Origin: Pisaster brevispinus
Taxonomy: Eukaryota > Echinodermata > Asteroidea > Forcipulatida > Asteriidae
Direction: 5' to 3'
Length of the DNA stretch: 64,000 bases
Assembly: GCA_023634235.1 (NCBI GenBank)
Contig: JAMKCF010000001.1
Span: 124,001-188,000 of the forward strand
This document shows, one piece after another, positions 1 to 10,621 of the stretch (positions are counted from its first letter, which is position 1; each line of letters starts with the position of its first letter). The notes under the pieces are model-generated. The model saw only the letters and a list, made by a program, of their open reading frames with translations. It did not search any database and was not told the DNA's origin. Position numbers and translations under genes: made by a program.

Positions 1-680
1 GCCCTGTCTCTAACCTACCCTTTCTTGAAAAACTCATCGAAAAAGTGGTTTCCAAACAGGTGGCTTCCTTTGTCCACTCAACAGCTTTTGTGAACCTCTG
101 CAGTCTGCTTACCTCTCCTCCCACAGCACCAAAACTGCTCTTCTTGTGGTCCAAGATACAATCCTTACAGCCATCGATAGACAACAGGGTGTTTTCTTCA
201 TCATGATCGACTTGTCAGCTGCATTGGATACAGTAGACCACATACAGTATCCTGCTGCAGCGTCTCAAAAATGTATTTGGTCTTGACGGAGCTATCAATC
301 ACTGGTTCCGGTCGTACCTGAGTGACAGTCGGGTGGATGTCAAAGGAGCTCTCTCAACTGAAGCACTACTCAAACATGGTGTTCCCAAAGGATCTGTCAT
401 TGGTCCACAGGTCTTCACCTACTACGTCCACTTCATTGGTCAAATTATCTGTCGACATTCTCTTCAGTTCCACATTTATGCCGATGATGTTCAGCTATTC
501 TTAGCATTCGACCTCACCAAGCCAAGAGACGCAGCCTGTGCCTAGTTTAGACTGTCCCAGTGCGTAAAAGGGATTCAATCCTAGTTTGTCGCTAATAAAC
601 TCAAGATGAATCCAGATAAGGCAGAGTTGTTTATTGCATCATCCTCCTCTCACTACCACCACGTTAAGTCTTCAATATCA
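1..680 (+). mobile_element. Degenerate LINE reverse transcriptase fragment (CR1/L2/Jockey-like)
   Basis: Translated pieces in several frames give recognisable non-LTR reverse transcriptase blocks. There is an NLPFLEKLIEKVV-like start at about 10-50, FFIMIDLSAALDTVDH near 192-240, WFRSYLSDSR near 303-332, GVPKGSVIGP near 381-410, a YADD catalytic box near 478-489, and NKLKMNPDKAELF near 596-632. The blocks are in the normal order but shift frame and carry stops, so this is a dead copy that continues off the left edge. The motif style fits the CR1/L2/Jockey group; the exact clade is not determined. Confidence 0.85.
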
Positions 681-733
681 TAATCATTTTCAAAATAGCT
701 CATGTGTATTTTGATTTGTTGTTTTATTCTTAG

Positions 734-3700
734 AGTTTCTTGGGGTTCGGTCAAGGCGCTGATATTGACATAGTATTGGACGATGCAGCAACTCGCAAAC
801 AAGCAGAAATCAAAACAGAAGATGGCAAGAAAGAGAGACTCTTCTTGTTTTATGATGGAGAATCCATCACCGGGAAAGTGAACGTGAACCTGAAAGGGCG
901 TAAATTAGAGCACCAAGGGATTCGTATTGAATTTGTCGGACAAATAGGTGAGTATTGCCTTTGGATAAGGCAGCTGTCTGCAAAATCCATTTGCTTGTTT
1001 TATTTGAGTGAAGACTGCCTTAGTTGAGTATTGAGATCAGTAATACATACTTTACTAATGCTGTGTGTGTTGGATCTTGTTTTATTGAGAGAGGGTCCAG
1101 ACTCGTAGTAATTTATTCCAGCCTGACCAGGGAGTTGTATGTGACACACAACCCAAAACATGTAGTACTTCATCTTAAACTTTATGTTTGTGCTACAACA
1201 CTTAGAAACTGCTTTGTGATTGGTTTAGAATGCGTCACACTACACCCATACATGTACATGTGGCAGCCAGTGTACTATACCCATAGTAACAGCAGGTTCT
1301 TGTACCTGCTATTACTATGGGTATAGTACACTGGCTGCAGTAATGCAGTTTCTGTACAGTATATAAAACAAATAGGGCATTTTAACTGAGTTATTTTAGC
1401 TGGATTAAAACTACAACTCCTTAGGTGATCTCTGGAGCGTTCTGTTTTCTGGAAACGGAAGCCAAGGGAAAATACACACACATGTAGAAGGCTGTAAGGG
1501 TTCTGGCAAACCGAAGAAAGATATTGAAAAAACAGGTAGACATGTGGGCTAGTAACAATACTTGTGGGCGACCCAAAATTTTGGTTGACTCGTCTGGTGG
1601 GCTAGATAGCAGGTAGTTGGTAGTGTACCAGCACGTCAATCCGGAGGTTGCAGGTTCAAGTCCCGCTCTAGTAAATTTGTCTTTGTTTAACCCCCATTAA
1701 TAATTAAGACCTTTATCTACAAGTGTTGAAAAGTTATTGTCTCTATTTACAGAGTTGTACTATGACAGAGGCAACCACCATGAGTTTACCTCATTGGTCA
1801 AGGAGCTTGCTAGACCAGGAGAACTCACCCAATCCACCAGCTACTCATATGAGTTCTTGAATGTTGAGAAACCCTACGAGTCCTACACTGGAGCTAATGT
1901 CCGGTTACGGTACGTCTACATGGGAGGCTGGGAAGGGGGTGGGGGAAGGGGGTGGGGAGAGGGCGGGGGAGGAGAAGGTGGAGGCGGTAATCACACATCA
2001 ATACCATGCATGTCATGGTATGTCATTCTTATCAAGGCAAGGAAAGGGCACCTCCATGAGGGGACTGTAAATGTTTACTGGAACATTTCAAGGGGCACAA
2101 AGGCAAGGACCAGGGGCATCAAGGCACTTTCCTGTATTAGTGCAGTTATCTAACACATGTATTGAACCATGACTAACATTGGCACTAGGGGATACGTGAT
2201 TATTTTTTCCTGCTGGCATTCTGTGCTTGTGATCTCCATTCTTTGCTTACAGGGCAAGCGCCAAAATTCTGAGCTAGCTGTAAAAAGCCAAGAATGCCTA
2301 GTAATGTGGAGTGCACACAAGCAAACAAGCAAACATTTCCTGCTATTCTGTGAAACTCGCTTGACATAAGCGTGGAATTCCCTGATTCCATAAGTGCCAA
2401 TTCTTTGCTTATCGGTACAGTGTGTGTATGTATAGCCATGAAATTGGGCTCGATCTGTCAGCTTTTTCAGTAGCCCATATTTCATATTAAGCCAGCTTGA
2501 CCACTTGGATAATGCTTTGACTGGTTCACATGTGTTTAAACTAGCATTTGGCCAGCAGACCTGTGTTAAGGGAGCAGTTCTGCTCTAGCGATTATTTGCT
2601 TCTAATACCTGTAATACTATTAATTTGATTATTTGGTTTTGTTACTACAGTTATTTCTTGCGAGTGACCATTACAAAGCGATTAACAGACACAGTGAAAG
2701 AGATGGACATTCTGGTTCACACACTCTCTCACTATCCAGAAGTCAACTCTTCTATTAAGATGGAGGTCGGTATCGAAGATTGCCTACACATAGAGTTTGA
2801 ATACAATAAATCAAAGTAAGTGCAGGTACTAGACCTTCAAGTGTTCAAACATGTTTAGATTCTAATGAAAAACAGATGTGAAAAATTAGCATGCGTTAAG
2901 GTAATCCCTCTGCTGCCGCTTCTCAAGTTGTTATCATTAACTTGGGAGTCATCCCTGGTAACGTGGCAGCTGCAGGTGGAATGGCTTTTGACTGGCATCC
3001 CCGAACAAAGATAACATTGACAAAATATTAGGGCTAGATAGCTAAGTTGGAAGTGCGCTGGCACGTTAATCTAGAGATCGCAGGTTTAAGTCACGCTCTA
3101 GTCAGTTTTTCTTTGTTCAACCAAACATTGATTGTAATAAACTATAGAAATAGAGTTATTACTATTCAGTTGAAAAGCACAAGACTATTGGACTTGTCTA
3201 GTCTTGAGGTTACTGGTCCGAAGCTAGCCTCAATGGCCTTGGGCCTGCAGTGCAGTGTAAACTTTGAGCAGCCATGGGATTTCCACATAATACCAGCAAT
3301 ACAAACAGAAGAAACCCATGTACCAAATGCTAGCCTGGAACGTACATGTACATGTGAGCCTATTTTACTCCTGTACACACAGACTTAACAAAATACTAAA
3401 ATAGTCCTGAACAACAATAAAAAGCAGCAGCAGTTTGTTTCTAATGTTTTACCATCCCTTCAAATATCTGATTTGTTCAGGTACCACCTGAAGGATGTTA
3501 TAGTAGGTAAGATCTATTTCTTACTGGTACGAATCAAGATCAAGCACATGGAGCTTGCCATCATCAAAAGGGAAACAACAGGATCAGGTTGGTACATATT
3601 GACCCCATGCACAATGCAGAATGCACCTCTGCACAATGCGCATCTACCATTTCAGCCAATTCGGGAGTCAATTCCTTTGTGTACATTTTGACTCTCATAA

Positions 3701-5904
3701 TGGGGGACAGATTGGCACATGTAAGTGCGCTCCACGCCGTGTAATGGGTCACTGAAGTTATTGTATGCAGACATTTTTACAAGGTTAAATCTGGACTATA
3801 AAAATAAAAGTAATTTGTCAAAAGCTTCCAGTTGCTTTACAAAATTGTTTTCAATCATAAGTTGCCATAACTATTTCAATTTTGGAGCAATTTACTTGCA
3901 CATGATTTAACATTGTAACTTGCTCATTATATCTTGTAATAATGTTTGTCTTTTTCTTTTTGGTAGGTCCCAATACCTTTAATGAAAACGAGACCATAGC
4001 TAAGTATGAAATCATGGATGGGGCACCAGTTAGAGGTAAGTTATGCAATGCAAACAGAACCCAAATTCACAGCAGATTTATGGCTGTACAGGCTGGTATG
4101 AACTCTAACCAAGTTACTGTGTGTGCATGTGTGTGCGGTTAGGACTCCAATCTGTTTTGGGGAGTGTGGGATCAAAACACCCAAGTCAGAGTTTTTGGGG
4201 CTCCAGTCTGAGACTTGGACTTGGGTTGGACTTGAGTCACATCTTTGGTAGTGTTATAGCTACTCTGGTTGGCATTGATTGGCATTGGTTGGTAGTGGCC
4301 ACCATTTGGTAATCCCAACCAGCACAAAAAGAGAAAAGAAAGTGAAGCTACTCTGACCGGCACTCAATTGAAGTGCAGAATCCTACATACTGCATGGTTT
4401 AATTGAATAATTGCCAATACTATTTCATTAACTTATTACTCGACCAAACATGGTAAAATGTGCATCTTACCGATCTCAATCCAATCACACACATGTAAAC
4501 TATGACAGACTGCACGTATGTTAATGCAGTGTACATGATACTGAGCATGTGCGGTACACTTACATGCGCACTTGTATTGAACACTGGTACTCGGTATTGC
4601 ATTTGGTACACGTAATGAAAAAGCTACACCGAAGGCTCCTACACAGCAGCTTTATTCATTGAAATTAGCTGTCGTACACGTGAGAAAGTTTGTTTGAATG
4701 ACTTGCGTGATTGCGTGGATACTTTGATAATGATTGTAAGGTAACCATGCATGTATTTAGCTATTCTAGTGAGCTAATTAACTGCAAATGTTACACTAAT
4801 ACCTTGATTGTTTGTTCATGTCACTGGTCGACCAATGGGCATGTGTGGCGTGCATTATGCACACCTGGCTGGAACTACAAATCTTGCAGCCGGCACTCAA
4901 ATTTTTCTATACAACACTGACCATTTGTAAACATGACTAAATTGACTGAGGCTTGACTTAATTCATTCCCCCAAATTACTTGAGACTTGTCTTGAGACCT
5001 GACTTCAAAGACTTGAGAGTTGACCTCCTAGACTTGATCAGGGTTTCTATGGATCCTTAAATTTAAAAAGTGTTATAAAGTCTTAAATTGAGCAATCCAT
5101 ATTGAGCTATTTCCCCTGCTATATTCACTTACTTTTGGTCTGAAATTTTGTTAAGGGTAGCATTAAAAGGGTCTTAAAAAGTATTACATTTACTTTTTAA
5201 AGAGTGTAGCTACCCTGTTGATGAAAAGGCAATTTTAAGGTCCCTATCTCCATTGCTCACAATGTAATCGCTTTCTCTGTCTAAATTGTTTATTTTTCTT
5301 GTTATTTGTTCTTGATCTAGGTGAGTCTATTCCAATCCGGCTCTTCCTATCTGGTTATGAACTCACACCAACGATGCGAGACGTCAACAAGAAGTTCTCG
5401 ACACGATACTATCTTAACTTAGTCCTGGTTGATGAGGAGGAGAGGAGATACTTCAAACAACAGGTCAGCAACCAGGCATCAGACATTTTAGTCTTTTATC
5501 TGAATTCAGACTTTTGTATCGTTGTGTCAGTACAAAAATGTTGAGTTAGGAAATGTTGAGTTACAAAGTTTTTGCATGGAGCAATTTGTGTGTATACAAC
5601 ACTTGTGAAAAATCAAGATACAACACTTTTGAAAAATCAGGATAAAGAAAAGAAAATTACATGTAGAAAATAAAGTAGCTGTTATTTTCTTCAGTATTGA
5701 GAAATCCTGCTCTTTGATTTGTTTCTCTGAAGTCAGCCATCATAAACTGAAAATTTGCTGGAGTTTTTACATTTGTGTGTCTTCTCACTTGTTTTTATTT
5801 ATTTTGTTTTTTCTCCAAAGGAAATCACACTGTGGCGGAAACCTGACAAGGCAAAGAAACCTCAAAATTTTCAGACGCAAAAGTTTGAACCGACAAAATC
5901 CTAG
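734..5904 (+). CDS. VPS26B: VPS26 retromer subunit (VPS26B-like), seven exons, first exon missing
   Basis: The arrestin-fold subunit of the retromer cargo core (VPS26-VPS29-VPS35), which recycles cargo from endosomes to Golgi or plasma membrane. Exons: 734-947, 1753-1909, 2651-2815, 3481-3587, 3967-4035, 5321-5463, 5821-5904. All junctions are GT-AG and phases agree; together they give 939 nt, 312 codons plus stop. The protein starts SFLGFGQG, so the initiator Met must come from an exon outside the window. Hallmarks seen include FYDGESITGKV, KLEHQGIRIEFVGQI, ELYYDRGNHHEF, MEVGIEDCLHIEFEYNKSK, YHLKDVIVGKIYFLLVRIKI, AKYEIMDGAPVRGESIPIRL and DEEERRYFKQQ. FGFGQ, LYYDRGNHHEF and IIKRETTG match vertebrate VPS26B better than VPS26A. 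The tail after the last beta strand is short (ends KFEPTKS), shorter than in vertebrate VPS26B. Introns contain SINEs and MITE fragments. Confidence 0.96.
1264..1337. repeat. Near-perfect 34-bp palindrome in VPS26 intron
   Basis: Two 34-nt arms (1264-1297 and 1304-1337) are reverse complements with one mismatch, separated by six bases. The arms begin CAGCCAGTGTACTATACCCA. It is either a foldback/MITE remnant or a transcribed hairpin, since it lies within the VPS26 pre-mRNA. Confidence 0.85.
1599..1695 (+). mobile_element. tRNA-derived SINE copy (family A), 5' part decayed
   Basis: Contains the B-box-like GGTTCAAGTCCC followed by GCTCTAGTAAATTTGTCTTTG and a CCCCC end, as in the better copy at 36955-37112. 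The A-box region is decayed. It sits in a VPS26 intron. Confidence 0.7.
1918..1985 (+). repeat. G-rich tract just inside a VPS26 intron
   Basis: More than eight runs of three or more G begin about ten bases after the donor of the exon ending at 1909. The tract could form G-quadruplexes in the pre-mRNA. G-triplets next to donors are known splicing enhancers in other animals; a role here is inference. Confidence 0.7.
2196..2458 (-). mobile_element. MITE fragment (family C, CATGGCTCTGCTTAC termini)
   Basis: Shares the CATGAAATTGGG terminus and the internal runs (CATTCTTTGCTTAC, AGAATGCCTAGTAATGTGGA, TAAGCGTGGAATTCC) with the fuller copy at 6899-7140. Both ends are eroded. Confidence 0.6.
2905..3125 (+). 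mobile_element. SINE family A, longer copy in VPS26 intron
   Basis: Starts with a CTCAAGTTG/AACGTGGCAGC leader and GACTGGCATCCCCGAACAAAG, then a tRNA-like segment (TAGCTAAGTTGG, GGTTTAAGTCACGCTCTAG) and a TTTTTCTTTGTTCAACC end. The same order of blocks occurs at 34150-34405 and 36955-37112. Confidence 0.8.
4140..5040. repeat. Intronic stretch with degenerate GACTTGA-type runs
   Basis: The long intron before exon 5321-5463 has two patches rich in GACTTGAG/GACTTGG words (4200-4250 and 4930-5040) with unremarkable AT-rich sequence between. No ORF of interest and no clear inverted ends were seen. Confidence 0.4.
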
Positions 5905-6441
5905 AAAGGATCTCTCTCTAATACATAGCTTAGATAGGACTGGGGACCAGTCTACTGTATTTACCATAATGTGATCATCTTCCATTGAAATCCATTTAAG
6001 CCATACTGAGGCAGGAAGGCAAACGGTCTGGTTCCCAATTTGTACATTGGTAGACATTTGAGTAGCCATTATTTCTAACTCTACATTAATCACTGTAGAC
6101 ATTGAACAGGCACCTTGGTAAGTGCAATACAATCAAATGATAACAAACAACAACCAATGCCAAATTTCATGGCTCTTCTTACTGTAAGCCAAAAATCAGC
6201 GCTTACGGAAGTATAAATATCTATACTTAGCTAAAGCATAATTCACAGTGATCTGTAGCTTGTGAGGATATTCCTTGAAGCAAGTAGAGTTAGAACTTCT
6301 AAAACTGTCGTCTGCTCGCCAAATACGAGTGATGACAGTGGTGGGTGAGTCAGAAAAGTTCCATTTGTAGTTCGCCAGGCCGATCAAAATGTCGTTTCTA
6401 GTCCAAACAAATGTGGTCAGGATTGTGGAACTAAAGCTGTG
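5905..6441. other. VPS26 3' flank
   Basis: This is the presumed VPS26 3'UTR and downstream sequence. It includes a MITE family C end near 6160-6215 (AATTTCATGGCTCTTCTTAC, then AGCGCTTACGGAAG). No convincing polyadenylation signal was found close to the stop. Confidence 0.4.
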
Positions 6442-6622
6442 TCCAAACTGGCGGCTATGGCCAAATTGGCGGCTATGGCCAAATTGGCGGCTATGGCCAA
6501 ATTGGCGGCTATGGCCAAATTGGCGGCTATGGCCAAATTGGCGGCTATGGCCAAATTGGCGGCTATGGCCAAATTGGCGGCTATGGCCAAATTGGCGGCT
6601 ATGGCCAAATTGGCGGCTATGG
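6442..6622. repeat. 18-bp minisatellite, ten copies
   Basis: Ten nearly identical head-to-tail units of CCAAATTGGCGGCTATGG; the first unit has one substitution. Because 18 is divisible by three, several frames stay open across the array on both strands (for example WPNWRL and MAKLAA repeats). These are consequences of the repeat, not evidence of genes. Confidence 0.97.
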
Positions 6623-6898
6623 CTGGATCACTGCATCGTCAGGCATTGAAGTACATGTACTTATTAAGGACATCTGTAGCAACACCCTTAACAAGACTTA
6701 AAGCTGTAGCCAGAGCCGCCAAGTTGGATATGGCCTAACGTTGAATTTCACTTACAAAAGCTTCTTAATCGGGAAACCATGAGTTCCAACTGAGGTACAT
6801 GTACATGTGTACTTAGAAACCTGGAAAGTGGTTACCTGTTTACAAACACATGGGAGCTTTGTATTGATATTTGTTGTTGTCCATGATGTGATCTGACC

Positions 6899-7140
6899 AG
6901 GGTCCAATTTCATGGCTCTGCTTACCGTAAGCAAAGAATCGGCACTTACGGAAGCAGGGAATTCCGCGCTTACGTCAAGCGTATTTTACAGGTTAGCATT
7001 GAGTTTTTGCTTGTGCTCCACATCACTAGGCATTCTTCGCTTACACAGCTAGCGCAGAAATTCAGCGCTTGCACAGTAAGCGAAGAATGGTGATCGTAAG
7101 CGCAGAATTCGGCAGTAAGCAGAGCCATGAAATAGGGACC
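6899..7140. mobile_element. MITE family C, near-complete copy
   Basis: Terminal inverted repeats of about 26 bp: the left end begins GGTCCAATTTCATGGCTCTG and the right end is its approximate reverse complement. The interior is rich in AAGCGCAGAATTC and CGCTTACG words in both orientations. There is no coding capacity. Relatives lie at 2196-2458, 7742-7875, 31128-31230 and 32242-32360. Confidence 0.8.
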
Positions 7141-7172
7141 ATGTGGTTTCATACTTGGCTGACTGACTGGTG

Positions 7173-7380
7173 TATCAGACCTGCCAACTCTCCCTGGTTC
7201 TGCAGAAAGTTCCCTGAAAATGGACCAATCTTCCCATGTTTTGGTGAACAAGTTTGAGAATCTCCCTGGTTATGGAAACTTTTTCTCTATTATGTTGAAT
7301 ATAAGTAATAAGTATCTCCCTGATTGTTGTACAAAATCTCCCTGATTGCAAGATGCAAATGTTGACAGCTCTAGTGTGTT
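7173..7380. mobile_element. MITE family D copy 1
   Basis: The left end reads CAGACCTGCCAACTCTCCCT and the right end ...GTTGACAGCTCTAG, roughly inverted. Inside are repeated TCTCCCTGATT/TCTCCCTGG words. A second copy starts 278 bp later. Confidence 0.6.
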
Positions 7381-7450
7381 TGTTGAAATAATGAAACTCA
7401 AGATGGGTCAGAAAACAAGAGAAATTATTGAAAAATTATTGGAAGCACAT

Positions 7451-7670
7451 GGCAGAGCTGCAAATTCTCCCTAATTCTGCAGAAAGTTCCCTGAAAATAA
7501 TTCAATCTCTCTATGTTCTGATGACTAACTTTGAAAATCTCCCTGACTAAAGAAACTTGTTAGATCAAGAGATAGATAGATAAAATGTTATTGACCCACC
7601 AGGTGAAATTTGTGTGACCTTTTGACAACACAATCTTCTTGCTGGCAAATATTGGCAGCTCTGACGTGGG
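7451..7670. mobile_element. MITE family D copy 2
   Basis: Same block order as 7173-7380: GCAGAGCTGCAAATTCTCCC, TTCTGCAGAAAGTTCCCTGA, then GGCAAATATTGGCAGCTCTG at the far end. It is diverged from copy 1, so the two probably inserted independently. Confidence 0.55.
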
Positions 7671-7741
7671 GACTCGTGGAAATCTTGCAGATTACTCAAA
7701 AGTCAGTTTCACTAGTTTGGTTGGCATGTGAAAGAAATCTA

Positions 7742-7875
7742 CTGAGAATTCCCCCGTAGCATTCTTTGTTACACAACTAGCACATAAATTAACCCTGTAA
7801 GTAAACATGTTAATTGGAGAATGATGACCGTAAGCGCAGAGTTATGTGGTAAGCAGAGCCATTAAATTGTTTCCT
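7742..7875. mobile_element. MITE family C fragment
   Basis: CATTCTTTGTTACACAACTAGC, GACCGTAAGCGCAGAG and GGTAAGCAGAGCCATTAAAT match the right half of the 6899-7140 element. Confidence 0.55.
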
Positions 7876-9248
7876 AATGAGTACACTTTTTTAAAGTCAG
7901 CAAGAGAGAGGTGAATCATAAAAAGGTTGATACTGCATGAGTTTTAAACACAGAAAATTGGTACATCTTCAACCAAGATGTCGGCCAAAAACAATTACCC
8001 AGGTAGTGTGTAATATAGTGTGAAACATCTGCTCAAAAACTGCTGATATCATAATACTTGTGTACACTCTAGACAGCAGTGGACATACACACACATATAG
8101 CTCATTCAAAATGATAACAACGGCTCTTCTCATCTAACCTGGCATGCCAGGGTGGAATTGCTGCTTAAGCACAAACAGTAGCTAAGCACAATATGTGCTT
8201 AACAGATTATGGTTACTAATCAAAACACCATGTCACATGTACCGTTTGTGTTTGGTGTCCTGCTCATTTTTGCAAATTGGGCCCGGTGTACTAAATGCAC
8301 AAAGCAGTTGAACCAATTGTGGTGTGAAACTCTAATTGCATTAACATGTTTTCACAAAAGCCCCCAAATTTGTCTTAAAAGTTTTAAAACTACATGGTGT
8401 ACCTTCCATGGAGCTTTTGCCTGTCAGCAGAGGGCGCTACTTTTGTAAACAAATGATGTCATCACATTCAGTCAGATGAAGATCATGTTTTGAAAAATGA
8501 AAAGAAAAGCAATTTCCACTTAGTAAATGTTTTGAGTTTGCAGGCTTAATAACTGTGTGGGGGTAACAGCGGCAATTAGCTCCATGCACCTGGTCATTGC
8601 CTTCATGCCCCATGAAATGTTCTTGTTGAAATTGACATTTCTCTCATAGTGGTGCCCCTTACTAAGTTAAACCTCTGCCAGCAAAGAATGCTGGCAGACT
8701 GGAGGCTTGGTTCAGAAGCCATATTTAAAAAAAATGTTTACGTTGTACAAAATTGTAACATTTGAGTAGAGTACATGAATTAGGGTACACTAAGTTTCCT
8801 TCTAAATGTGCATTCCATCATAACCAATAACTGAGAAAGGAACAGCTGATGCAATTACTGTCTTGATTACAAACCCAAACATGTAGCATCCAGAGTAGGT
8901 ATTTTTGCCTCAATCCTTCTCTCCCTTGTCACCCCACTCCAATTTGTTTGGACTTAGATAAGATCAGAATAAGATCAGAATGCCTGACACTGTGAAAATT
9001 AACTGCTATTTCAACCTACCAGTCCCAGTCCTTCTGAACTCTTCACTTTGGCAATTTGATAAAGAAGGATTTGGGACTGTCCATCTTGCTCATTGTTAAA
9101 TAGACCCATTCCCCTTCTGATTAAATTGTTATTCACCCCCTCCCCATAAAAAAAATGTAAAAACACACAAAGAAGGAACAACTTACAGTAGATAAAATCT
9201 AATGGTAGAATAATACCATGAGAAGATGTTGGCCTTGTTCCAAACTGT
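7876..9248. other. Intergenic, no gene seen
   Basis: AT-rich sequence without a supported exon. It contains short motifs common in invertebrate repeats (CAGAGGGCGCTACTTTTGTA near 8429; small inverted repeats near 8140-8210). A 79-codon ORF at 8209-8448 has no recognisable features. Confidence 0.5.
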
Positions 9249-9385
9249 GGCTTAGGCTCTGGCTGAGGCCCTGGCTTAGAGTCTGGCTTAGGCTGTGGCT
9301 TCGGCTGCAGGTCAGCTTTGGCTTGGGCTCCAGCTTGTGCTCCGGCTGAGGCTGTGGCTTGGACTCCGTCTTAGGCTCCTTTAGT
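9249..9385. repeat. Degenerate 6/12-bp tandem repeat (GGCTTAGGCTCT)
   Basis: About twenty imperfect copies of a GGCTNN hexamer (GGCTTAGGCTCTGGCTGAGG and so on). The array is a low-complexity minisatellite with no associated gene. Confidence 0.8.
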
Positions 9386-9699
9386 AATTTTGAAAATGTA
9401 CCCTTTCAGTAGGGGACTTCAAACAGGTTGACAGCGCCTTGGCTGAAGTGTAAGCCATGGTTTGGAAATGGCCAAAACCAGTTATTTTATTATACGATAT
9501 GAACTTTGACCTTTTAGGTTTAATGAGACTCGGAAAAACAAACATTAATGTATTGAAAACCGAGCGGCATTATTGTATTTGAATTTTTTATCTGTTTATC
9601 TTTGGTAACAATTATCTTAAACATATCACTTTGTTCCATTGGAATTGGAATCACTTTTAAATCACATCTTTTATTCTCAAAAAAACAGTTAATGGCCTG

Positions 9700-9745
9700 A
9701 TGTTTGAACCCTAGCAGAGTCTTTCTCGGCTAGGTTGGAATTGTT
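9700..9745 (-). repeat. Dispersed GACGTTTCGACC-type motif copy
   Basis: Reads TTAATGGCCTGATGTTTGAA then CCCTAGCAGAGTCTTTCTC, matching copies at 25214-25250, 52740-52775 and 53268-53357. Reverse complemented it resembles the stem-loop/GAAAC core of retroelement-linked hammerhead motifs. Confidence 0.5.
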
Positions 9746-10092
9746 GGGCTATTAACTATCTTTTGCATTTATACCATAGGTCCTTTTGGTTGGTAAGTAG
9801 TTTGCAACAGCTAATTCTATTTTCTCATCTTTATTTCTCTTTAGATTATTTGACATAGATGCTTGGTCATAAACAATGACGGTTATGAAGAATGTAAATA
9901 GATTTTGTTACTTGTTAGGAATGTCATTCGGTTCAGAAGTGTAAAGTAAATGCTTTAACCCTTCCACTTTCTGACCATTCAATATTATCCACTGTGGTTT
10001 TTGAATGATATGCAATGAAATCATCCGCACCGTACACAGTCCAACCTCCTGTCTTTCCATTCACCCTCAACTAGTGTGATTTTGTCAACTAG

Positions 10093-10532
10093 TTAGCCTT
10101 GATATCAAGGCTGTGTAGACAAGTACTCTAGCTAAAACCATAGAGCAAGGATACTAGAACCTCAGCCGCCCGAATGCGATACAACCCCAGTCCCCCAACT
10201 GACTCTAAAAAAAATAGCACACCGCACTCTCACCATGCACACACACAGCGCCTGTACACAGCCCCACACACACACCGCTATTGTCCACACACCGCTATCG
10301 CCCACGGCTCACGGGCTAGGATTGTGGGCGATAGCGGTGTGTGTGGGACTGTGGAAACGAGCATTTGTGTGCTTTCTTGGGTGAGAGCGTGGTGTGCTGT
10401 TTAAAGACAGTCGGGGGGACCGGAACAGGAGCTGCATTGCATTCGGGCATCGCATTCGTGTGGCTGTGGTTATGCACATTTTTAGCTTTATAGTAAGCAA
10501 ACTATTACACACAGCCTTGCAATCAAGGCTAT
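10093..10532. mobile_element. TIR/foldback element inside an 18-bp minisatellite
   Basis: The ends are inverted (TTAGCCTTGATATCAAGGCT on the left, AGCCTTGCAATCAAGGCTAT on the right), and a second inner pair of long arms spans 10167-10449 (CGCCCGAATGC at both ends, CACACACCGCTATCGCCCAC mid-arm). CAACTAG flanks both sides, as expected for an insertion in the AACTAGTGTGATTTTGTC array. It has no coding capacity. Confidence 0.75.
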
Positions 10533-10621
10533 CAACTAGTGTGATTTTGTCAACTAGTGTGATTTTGTCAACTAGTGTGATTTTGTCAACTAGTGTGATT
10601 TTGTCAACTAGTGTGATTTTG
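10533..10621 (+). repeat. 18-bp minisatellite AACTAGTGTGATTTTGTC
   Basis: Almost five head-to-tail copies on the right of the TIR element. One further copy lies on its left at 10069-10092, so the array was probably split by the insertion. Confidence 0.95.

Noticed and set aside
740..1027. Independent start of VPS26 at 740
   Set aside because: The codon there is TTG, and the frame continues back through TTC and AGT to an acceptor at 733, so the start Met is in an upstream exon.
6389..6738. Repetitive protein genes on both strands (WPNWRL, MAKLAA)
   Set aside because: Open frames follow automatically from an 18-bp repeat lacking stops; no flanking coding signal.
8209..8448. 79-codon ORF as a secreted protein gene
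   Set aside because: No family match, no conserved cysteine pattern, typical random ORF length in this base composition.
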